NCBI GenBank assembly: GCA_003133815.1
Contig: PKZR01000297.1
Span: 7,303 to 18,908 of the forward strand
DNA length: 11,606 bases
Reading direction: 5' to 3'
Origin: Limisphaerales bacterium
GTDB taxonomy: Bacteria > Verrucomicrobiota > Verrucomicrobiia > Limisphaerales > UBA11358
The number at the start of each line of letters is the position of its first letter. Positions within the stretch are counted from its first letter, which is position 1. Of this stretch, positions 7,114 through 11,606 are shown piece by piece. The notes beneath the pieces are model-generated. The model was given only the letters and a program-made list of their open reading frames with translations, made no database searches and was not told the origin of the DNA. The translations under genes and the position numbers were made by a program.

Positions 7114-8309
7114 GAATTGTTGAACAAACTTAAAACCGCCGTCGCTGCCCGGTTTGCCGCGCCGGGTTCTCCGAGCGATGCAACAATGCCTGCGAGCTGC
7201 GATTTGATTTTTGTCCGGCGCGATTCGTCCTGCAACAATTCCAGCGCCGCGCGCGACAGATTTTCCGGCGTCGCGTCGTATTGGAGAAATTCCGGATAGA
7301 CCACCTCGTCCGCCAGGATGTTCGGCATCGTCAGCCATTTCGAGGTCAGGATGCGGATGCCGATCTGGTAATTGAGCCACGACAAAATGTAGAGCGTCAC
7401 CGTCGGCAGACCGAAGAACGCGCACTCCATCGTCACCGTGCCGGTCGAGGCGATGGCCACGTCCGCCTCCGCCAGCGCCTTCGGCAGATTGCCGATCTGG
7501 ATTTCCAGATTTGGGAAGATTTCTTGAAGTCCGAAAAGAGATTCGATTTTTTTTGCAAATTTCAATTCCAAGGAAACAGTCTTTGCCAGACTTTCATCCG
7601 GCAAAACCATTTTCGCCTTCGCCGCCGGCAACTTTTCCTGGATCAATTTCAACGCGCCCAACATCGGCGGCAGATGCTTCTGCAATTCCCCCCTGCGGCT
7701 GCCGGGCAGCAGCAAAACTATCGGTGGATTTTTTACCCCAACTTCCATCTTCCGACTTCCATCTTCCATCGCGAAGCGATTGACCATCGGATGACCGACG
7801 AATACCACGCGCAACTGCGGCACGCGCTTGGCATACCAATCCTTCTCAAACGGAAAAATGCTCAGGAGCAAATCGTAGTCCGCCGCCAGCTTGTTCGCGC
7901 GCCACGGACGCGAACCCCACACCTGTGGCGAGACGAACTGCACGATCTTCGGATTCCACGCGCCGGGATGGTTGCGGACGTGTTCCTTGACCGCATGGCC
8001 GAAGCGCAGGTTGAACCCGCCGTAATCCACGCCGATGATGACATCCGGCTTGCGTTCGATGGCCAGCGCGAGCAACTGGTTGAACAGCCGCCGGAACTTG
8101 AAAACATTTTTCAGGATGTCCGTGATGCCCGTGACGGCGTTCTGCGTCAGGTCAAACGCCAGCTCCATTCCGGCGGCGGACATCTTGGGGCCGCCCGCGC
8201 CGAAGAACGTCGCGTCCGGCGATTGCGCACGCAGCGCGGCGACCAGTTCCGCCGCGAGCAAATCCCCGCTCGCCTCACCGGCGATGAGCATGAAGGTTTT
8301 TGGTTTCAT
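7110..8309 (-). CDS. lpxB: Lipid-A-disaccharide synthase
   Basis: GT19 glycosyltransferase that joins UDP-2,3-diacylglucosamine and lipid X to form the tetra-acyl disaccharide of lipid A, peripheral to the inner membrane. 399 aa, near the usual 380-390. Motifs in order: LIAGEASGDLLAAELV (8-23), FFGAGGPKM (35-43), GVDYGGFN (93-100), VSPQVWGSRPWR (126-137), VGHPMVN (171-177), LLLPGSRRGEL (199-209), ASTGTVTMECAFFGLPTV (287-304) and MPNILADEVVYPEFLQ (328-343). Residues 181-191 (MEDGSRKMEVG) come from four 7-bp tandem units, probably a small insertion in a loop. Start is ATG at 8309; a REP begins 11 nt upstream, so the native leader is disturbed. The stop comes from another REP, so the C-terminus may have been altered. 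Its first codons recur at 9106-9163 and, diverged, at 10113-10153. Confidence 0.95.
   Translation of the reverse strand: MKPKTFMLIAGEASGDLLAAELVAALRAQSPDATFFGAGGPKMSAAGMELAFDLTQNAVTGITDILKNVFKFRRLFNQLLALAIERKPDVIIGVDYGGFNLRFGHAVKEHVRNHPGAWNPKIVQFVSPQVWGSRPWRANKLAADYDLLLSIFPFEKDWYAKRVPQLRVVFVGHPMVNRFAMEDGSRKMEVGVKNPPIVLLLPGSRRGELQKHLPPMLGALKLIQEKLPAAKAKMVLPDESLAKTVSLELKFAKKIESLFGLQEIFPNLEIQIGNLPKALAEADVAIASTGTVTMECAFFGLPTVTLYILSWLNYQIGIRILTSKWLTMPNILADEVVYPEFLQYDATPENLSRAALELLQDESRRTKIKSQLAGIVASLGEPGAANRAATAVLSLFNNS
7742..7769. repeat. 7-bp tandem repeat inside lpxB
   Basis: Four consecutive 7-bp units (CTTCCAT, CTTCCGA, CTTCCAT, CTTCCAT) within the lpxB coding region. They encode part of MEDGSRKMEVG, between the VGHPMVN motif and the LLLPGSR strand, where loop length variation would be tolerated. 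Confidence 0.8.
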
Positions 8310-8320
8310 TCCTGATCTTT

Positions 8321-8344
8321 GTAGGAGACGACGTGAGGAGTCTC
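8321..8344 (+). repeat. REP repeat copy 3
   Basis: GTAG head, GAGAC arm, GA, C, loop GTGA, G, GA, GTCTC arm. It lies in the lpxB leader, 11 nt before the ATG, and marks the downstream end of the RAYT unit. Confidence 0.88.
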
Positions 8345-8361
8345 TATCTTAATTTTTGTTT

Positions 8362-8966
8362 TCATCCAATCGGTGGCCGCTTGATGTTGCCTTCATCGGG
8401 CTGGCGCAGTTTGGCGAAGATTCTCCAAAATTTCGACCAATAATCATCATCCAGCGGGTTCAATTTCGGATAGCTGGGAATGACGCAGCCGGTGAACGGC
8501 CATGCTTTTTTTCGTCAATCAATTCCGCCCGCACCGGATTTGCCGCGATGTAATGGCAGACTTTTGAAAAGGCATTGCGTTTTCGTTGTTCCGCCCGCAA
8601 AACTTCATCCTGCGGCTGCGGTTGGAACTTCGCGGGCGAAAGCTCCGGCTCAAGATGCGTTCGCAGAAATGCCATGCCGTTGACCTGGTCCGAATCCAGC
8701 CGCAATCCCATCCAGACCAGATGCAAATGATCTGGCATCAGGCAGTAAATCGGACAAGCCAGGCCTTCGCGGGCTGCGGCGTGGAGCATCAGTTTCTGGA
8801 ACTGTTGGTGGAACACAGGCGTCAACCAGCCTTGGGCGCGGTTGAAAATTGTCAATGTCCAGAAAACGACGGCGTCACCTTGATAATATTCACGGGGCAA
8901 ACGCGGCAGGGAGAACGCCCGGTTTAGCGGATCGCGAGGCGACTTGACTGGGCGTTGAAAACTCAT
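8362..8966 (-). CDS. REP-associated tyrosine transposase (Y1/HUH), split by a -1 frameshift
   Basis: Single-strand DNA transposase of the RAYT branch of the IS200/IS605-like Y1 family, expected to bind and nick GTAG-headed REP hairpins. The zero frame (8966 to 8460) gives 168 aa with VFWTLTIFNR (34-43), the metal-binding HUH motif PDHLHL (H80, H82) and the probable nucleophile Y139 in VCHYIAANPVRAEL. It then loses family likeness (HGRSPAASFPAIRN). Re-reading G8505 shifts to the -1 frame and yields a typical RAYT tail, AWPFTGCVIPSYPKLNP then YWSKFWRIF, ending at TGA 8362-8364: 201 aa in all. The switch falls exactly on A AAA AAG in slippery phase. Either programmed frameshifting makes the full enzyme, or one A was lost and this is a fresh pseudogene. 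No clear Shine-Dalgarno is visible before the ATG at 8966. Confidence 0.85.
8505..8511 (-). promoter_or_regulatory. A AAA AAG slippery heptamer for -1 frameshifting
   Basis: On the minus strand the zero-frame codons are GAA AAA AAG, so the heptamer has the phase required for tandem -1 slippage. After the shift the next codon is GCA and the frame continues with conserved RAYT sequence. A short hairpin (GCCG, 5-nt loop, CGGC) starts about 4 nt downstream and could stimulate the shift weakly. Confidence 0.6.
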
Positions 8967-8979
8967 GGCTGGAAAGTTA

Positions 8980-9003
8980 GAAACTCCTCACGTCGTTTCC
9001 TAC
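8980..9003 (-). repeat. REP repeat copy 4
   Basis: Minus strand: GTAG head, GAAAC arm, GA, C, loop GTGA, G, GA, GTTTC arm. The G-C to A-T change at the third stem pair is compensated. It marks the upstream end of the RAYT unit. Confidence 0.88.
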
Positions 9004-9015
9004 AACTATTTTTCC

Positions 9016-9039
9016 GTAGGAGACGACGTGAGGAGTCTC
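9016..9039 (+). repeat. REP repeat copy 5
   Basis: Identical in sequence to copy 3. GTAG heads of copies 4 and 5 face each other across 12 nt. The bases after it (CAAATTGA) match those after copy 1 at 7073. Confidence 0.88.
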
Positions 9040-9070
9040 AAATTGAATTTCACGGTCATCGGTAAAGTTA

Positions 9071-9094
9071 GAGACTCGTCACCTCGTCTCCTAC
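9071..9094 (-). repeat. REP repeat copy 6
   Basis: Minus strand: GTAG head, GAGAC arm, GA, G, loop GTGA, C, GA, GTCTC arm. The loop-closing pair is swapped from C-G to G-C, as in copy 1. It forms an inverted pair with copy 5 and abuts the lpxB 5'-end fragment. Confidence 0.88.
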
Positions 9095-9105
9095 CAGGGG
9101 TTGAC

Positions 9106-9163
9106 GCCGCGAGCAAATCCTCGCTCGCCTCGCCGGCGATGAGCATGAAGGTTTTCGGTTTCA
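9106..9163 (-). pseudogene. lpxB 5'-end fragment, copy 2
   Basis: Bases 9106-9163 match 8251-8308 (the start of lpxB) at 55 of 58 positions. On the minus strand they read KPKTFMLIAGEASEDLLAA, with TTG in place of the ATG start, then leave the lpxB sequence 12 nt before REP copy 6. The remainder of the gene is absent here. It is a recent partial duplicate, not an expressed gene. Confidence 0.85.
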
Positions 9164-9224
9164 ACGGCGTTATTTTGCCACAGAGCCACGGAGACGCGGA
9201 GCAAATTCTATCATCGGCCTGATG
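9164..9224. other. Short spacer with a CACAGAG/CACGGAG repeat word
   Basis: No gene. Positions about 9178-9200 hold spaced related words (CCACAGAG, CCACGGAG, ACGCGGAG) of the kind recurrent between genes in such genomes. CCACGGAG recurs at 9919-9924 in the shortened form CACGGAG. Confidence 0.35.
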
Positions 9225-9852
9225 CCGAAACCTGCCGGCCCTTGCGGGCCTGTCTTACCGGCTGGCCAGAAGGCTTGCTGGCCTCCATATCAACCTCTTT
9301 CAGGCGGTGAGAATGCCTTTTTGCTGGGTTTTTGACGTTTCAGCCCATTTCCGAAGCCCTTCTCGGTGAGGGAAACTCCCTTCTCGGTCGTGGAGAAGCC
9401 CTTCTCGATGACTGAGAAGCCCTTGTCAGGCGTGAGAAGCCCTTCTCGAGGAGGGAGAAGCCCTTGTCGGGCGTGGAGAAGCCCTTCTCGATGACCGAGA
9501 AGCCCTTGTCAGGCGTGAGAAGCCCTTCTCGACGACCGAGAAGCCCTTGTCAGGGACGGAGAAGCCCTTCTCGACGAGGGAGAAGAGAGTTTCGACGAGG
9601 GAGAAGGGAGTCTCAAACGGTCAAAAAGGCCGTTCGGAATGTCCGAAACCAGCCTCACCACCGGAGAAAACCTTCCCACCTTGTCCGAAACCTTGGCCAG
9701 TCATGGAGAAAACCTTCCCGACGGGTGAGCAGGGAGTCTCACTGACCGAGAAAACGGGGTCAGGAGGTCAAAAAGCCGGGTTGCCGGGCGGGGAAACGGT
9801 GTTTCCGGCGGGGAAAACCGGCTGGCCAGCCGAGCGGGATGTGCCAACTGAC
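9225..9852. repeat. 21-bp phase-locked tandem repeat array
   Basis: From 9351 to 9852 the sequence divides into 24 consecutive units starting GAGAAG, GAGAAA, CCGAAA, CAAAAA or similar. All are 21 bp except two identical 20-bp units (9414-9433, 9497-9516). The core (9393-9600) is nearly identical, alternating GAGAAGCCCTTCTCGA... with GAGAAGCCCTTGTC..., and contains an 83-bp tandem duplication (9393-9475 and 9476-9558). Units from 9601 on are diverged but keep the register exactly. Upstream, 9225, 9267 and 9309 also begin with similar words in the same register, so decayed units extend further left. The GAGAA/TTCTC halves of one unit type form a small hairpin. In one frame a unit encodes EKPFSxx, but the 20-bp units break that frame. 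Confidence 0.85.
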
Positions 9853-9940
9853 CGGCCGCATTGCGGATTGAGATGCAAAGGTGCGGAGTTGGTGTGGGAT
9901 AAGTTGCCACATTTCAGCCACGGAGTGGCGCGAGATAGTA
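9853..9940. other. Gene-free spacer between the repeat array and the hairpin cluster
   Basis: No supported gene. It contains GCCACATTTCAGCCACGGAG, then a short run leading into the first hairpin. It resembles the lead-in of dispersed non-coding repeats and carries no ribosome binding site or promoter I can defend. Confidence 0.3.
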
Positions 9941-9941
9941 G

Positions 9942-10114
9942 CCCACGGTGAAACCGTGGGAACGTATTGGCAAAATAGTTCAAGCCCCGGATGGGGCGGA
10001 AGAAATGGAATTTTGAATCGTGGTTTTCTTTCGCTCCTGCCGGAGCTTTGGAATATGCGGGCGAACAAACCCATAGCTTGCGCTATGGGCTACTGCCGTG
10101 CGCTGCTCCGCAGC
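9942..10114. repeat. Cluster of five perfect hairpins (dispersed intergenic repeat)
   Basis: Five perfect inverted repeats in 173 bp: CCCACGGT/ACCGTGGG with 3-nt loop (9942-9960), GCCCC/GGGGC with 4-nt loop (9984-9997), GCTCC/GGAGC with 4-nt loop (10033-10046), CCCATAGC/GCTATGGG with 4-nt loop (10070-10089) and GCTGC/GCAGC with 3-nt loop (10102-10114). None has a downstream T-run on either strand that would make a classical terminator. The 'cccacggt...accgtggg' and 'cccatagc...gctatggg' words are, from memory, common between genes in Verrucomicrobia and relatives. Confidence 0.7.
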
Positions 10115-10153
10115 TAAATCACCGCTCGCCTCACCGGTGATGAACAGAAAAGT
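10113..10153 (-). pseudogene. Diverged lpxB 5'-end fragment, copy 3
   Basis: Immediately after the HNH gene's stop, the minus strand reads FLFITGEASGDLAAE in the lpxB frame against FMLIAGEASGDLLAAE in LpxB, with one codon missing. At the DNA level about 34 of 39 aligned bases match. The adjoining sequence is hairpin repeat, not lpxB. It is a remnant either of an older duplication or of an original lpxB start. Confidence 0.65.
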
Positions 10154-11314
10154 TCATGGAATCAATTTATCAAGTGAACGGCATTTTCCGCCGCGATGAA
10201 TCATGGCGTGGCAGTTCGCACAAACGATGGCGAGGTCAGCGAGCTTTGTTTGGCTGGGTTTGGTTCGGTCGGCGAGCGGTTTGAGATGGTGAACCTGTGC
10301 GTAGTCCCGGCCAAGCTCGCCATAAACAGCTTCAAAATCAAAACAGCATTTTGCCACATCGCATTTCAATTTGCCGCTACCAAGCTTCCTGGCTTCAGCA
10401 ACTTTGGCGTCGCGAAGTGACTGCTCGCGCTTACGGTGTCTGACGAGCGCCAATTTTTCCGCACCTTCCATCGCCGACAATTCCGCGTCGATTGTTACAA
10501 CCGACATGGAAGTTTTGCCGACGTGCGCCGCCCATTTTTCTTCCAGTTCAGTTGCTATTTCATCTGGAATCCGAATGCCAGATGATTGCGGCGTCCAATT
10601 GAAATCAGCCAGCCTTCCTTTTTTGAGTTCTTGCATTCCAAGTGGAGTATCAACTGGCGGATTTAGCAATCGTTCCCACTCTCCATCTACGCCAAGACAT
10701 TCTTTTCCGGCAGCAGCTTTGTCACCGTCCCAATGTAATCGCAAATGGGGAGCGGTTGTCACCCATCCAGAACCGATAATTCCTTTTGGCTCTTTTGAAA
10801 CTTGCATTAAAAAAAATCGGTCGCCGGGCTGGATGCTTTTCGTGTTGCCGCAACTCCAACTAGCAATAATACCTTTGCCAGCCAAAGTTTCCGCACTTCT
10901 TTCAGCAAGGTCTTCCCAAGGCCAACGATTCGGATTCCAAGTCAATAAATAGGTTTTTATTCTTTGCGTTAAGTTGTCTGACGACCAGCCCATTTGCTTT
11001 ATTGCTTCAACTAGGTTTGGGCGCATTGTCCAAATCCAGCCATTGTTCTTATGTGCGACTGAAAGCGCCTCAAACCATTGGTTAGATGGTGGTTCTGCTA
11101 CATTCAAAACTTTACAGACCAAATGAGCCGTTGCTCCATAATGTTGATTGCCTTGGATGAAATGCCGATAACCTAATTGTCGTGCAAGTCGGGCGGCGGT
11201 GATTTCATGTCGAGGTGACTGAAATTGAAGAACCAAAATCTCGCGAGACCAATCTGGTAAAGATTTTAAAGCCGTTTTATAATCTTCTGCCGATATAGAA
11301 TCATAATTTGGCAT
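10154..11314 (-). CDS. EVE-HNH endonuclease, probable modification-dependent restriction enzyme
   Basis: 386 aa, three parts. Residues 1-110 form an uncharacterised N-terminal domain with ITAARLARQLGYRHF and NQHYGATAHLV, often seen ahead of HNH nucleases and possibly DNA-binding. Residues about 118-225 form an EVE (PUA-like) domain: TYLLTWNPNRWPWEDL, SCGNTKSIQPGDRFFLM, GIIGSGWV; such domains read modified bases. After a charged helical linker (about 255-312), residues 318-375 form the HNH nuclease: C318 and C323 (normally CxxC, here two residues longer), VYGELGRDYAQVHHLKPL with H342/H343, DLAIVCANCHAMIH with C365, N367, C368 and H373. EVE-HNH enzymes studied elsewhere cut DNA carrying modified cytosines. 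No methyltransferase is adjacent, fitting a stand-alone type IV-like role. Codons are visibly richer in A/T than the neighbours, suggesting transfer. ATG start follows AGAGA about 8 nt upstream, 23 nt after the oxidoreductase stop. Confidence 0.9.
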   Translation of the reverse strand: MPNYDSISAEDYKTALKSLPDWSREILVLQFQSPRHEITAARLARQLGYRHFIQGNQHYGATAHLVCKVLNVAEPPSNQWFEALSVAHKNNGWIWTMRPNLVEAIKQMGWSSDNLTQRIKTYLLTWNPNRWPWEDLAERSAETLAGKGIIASWSCGNTKSIQPGDRFFLMQVSKEPKGIIGSGWVTTAPHLRLHWDGDKAAAGKECLGVDGEWERLLNPPVDTPLGMQELKKGRLADFNWTPQSSGIRIPDEIATELEEKWAAHVGKTSMSVVTIDAELSAMEGAEKLALVRHRKREQSLRDAKVAEARKLGSGKLKCDVAKCCFDFEAVYGELGRDYAQVHHLKPLADRTKPSQTKLADLAIVCANCHAMIHRGGKCRSLDKLIP

Positions 11315-11337
11315 ATTTGTTTCTCTGCGTATATCGG

Positions 11338-11606
11338 CTATTTCAATTGCTGCACCTGTCTTGTGATTTCAAACGCCAAGTCCAGCGCGGCTTTGGCAGA
11401 TTCGCCGGTGACGAGCGGCGTCTTTTTGTCGCGCACACATTCCACAAAGCTTTGCAGCTCCAGTTTCAACGGCTCGGACTTCTCAATGGGCGCAGGTTCG
11501 CGCAGAATTTTTTTATCTGCGAACTCGCTGACAATGCTTGCCCCCGGTGCCACGGCGGAAGCCGCGGCGAGGCGGCTGATGTGGCCTTCCTGCAACCGGA
11601 AGTCGG
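11338..11606 (-). CDS. Gfo/Idh/MocA-family oxidoreductase, C-terminal end (start outside window)
   Basis: The minus-strand frame is open to the window edge; only about the last 89 residues are present (…DFRLQEGHISRLAAASAVAPGASIV… to …ITRQVQQLK). The stretch EPLKLELQSFVECVRDKKTPLVTGESAKAALDLAFEI is the characteristic C-terminal block of Gfo/Idh/MocA dehydrogenases. The NAD(P)-binding N-terminal Rossmann domain is outside the window. In Verrucomicrobia and related phyla such a gene often directly precedes lpxB in the lipid A cluster, so this gene and lpxB (now about 3 kb away) were probably neighbours. Substrate cannot be named from this fragment. Confidence 0.8.
   Translation of the reverse strand, partial: DFRLQEGHISRLAAASAVAPGASIVSEFADKKILREPAPIEKSEPLKLELQSFVECVRDKKTPLVTGESAKAALDLAFEITRQVQQLK

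Larger units (their letters stand above)
8321..9003. mobile_element. REP-flanked RAYT unit (REP-transposase-inverted REP)
   Basis: A compact 683-bp unit. REP copy 3 (8321-8344) is followed after 17 nt by the transposase frame (8362-8966 including the -1 extension) and after another 13 nt by inverted REP copy 4 (8980-9003). Both GTAG heads point outward. This is the arrangement described for REP-associated tyrosine transposases. It sits directly upstream of lpxB and is bounded outside by two copies of the lpxB 5' end (8251-8308 and 9106-9163). Confidence 0.75.

Noticed and set aside
7281..8315. Long open frame (344 codons) on the plus strand opposite lpxB
   Set aside because: Antisense shadow of lpxB, with low-complexity basic composition and no motif.
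8356..8553. Short plus-strand frame just after the lpxB leader
   Set aside because: It is opposite the -1 frame tail of the RAYT gene, which matches a known family.
9351..9600. CRISPR array
   Set aside because: Units follow each other directly with no unique spacers, the unit is only 20-21 bp, and no cas gene is present.
9701..10074. Minus-strand frames across the repeat array and hairpin cluster
   Set aside because: Low-complexity translations of repeat DNA, no start signal and no family likeness.

Overview
The window looks like a chromosomal segment of a Gram-negative member of the Planctomycetes/Verrucomicrobia/Chlamydiae group, most likely a Pedosphaera/Limisphaera-type verrucomicrobium. 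This is inferred from gene content (lpxB near a Gfo/Idh/MocA gene, phoH-ybeY, DUF502), moderately high GC, and the many dispersed hairpin repeats between genes. No rRNA or tRNA gene was seen. Both edges cut genes: proS on the left and a Gfo/Idh/MocA-type oxidoreductase on the right.

Layout: (1) 1-1020 is the C-terminal part of proS (+). (2) 1021-1430 is a gap holding a possible 42-residue single-span membrane protein (+). (3) 1431-6085 is a minus-strand gene run, read from right to left: phoH, ybeY, a DUF502 membrane protein, recO and a hybrid sensor kinase. phoH/ybeY and ybeY/DUF502 overlap by 4 nt each, and recO's Shine-Dalgarno overlaps the DUF502 stop, so these four genes are probably translated in a coupled way. 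(4) 6103-6549 is a GxxExxY-family gene bounded by near-identical 30-bp inverted repeats, apparently a small inserted unit. (5) 6555-8309 holds a HIT-family hydrolase and lpxB (both -), separated and preceded by REP-type repeats. (6) 8321-9094 is a REP-associated tyrosine transposase (RAYT) with inverted REPs on both sides and two further REPs beyond. (7) 9106-10153 is a gene-free accessory stretch: an lpxB 5'-end fragment, a 21-bp phase-locked repeat array, a run of perfect hairpins and a second, diverged lpxB 5'-end fragment. (8) 10154-11314 is an EVE-HNH endonuclease, a probable modified-DNA restriction enzyme (-). (9) 11338-11606 is the 3' end of the oxidoreductase gene (-).

The main story is a lipid A locus (oxidoreductase followed by lpxB) apparently pried apart by about 3 kb of mobile and defence DNA, in which the first codons of lpxB occur three times. 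The transposase carries an A AAA AAG slippery heptamer in the right phase, and a classical RAYT C-terminus lies in the -1 frame. The six REP copies share a GTAG head and covarying stem pairs, and all fit one fold: a 5-bp stem, tandem G.A mismatches, one closing pair and a GNRA-like loop.
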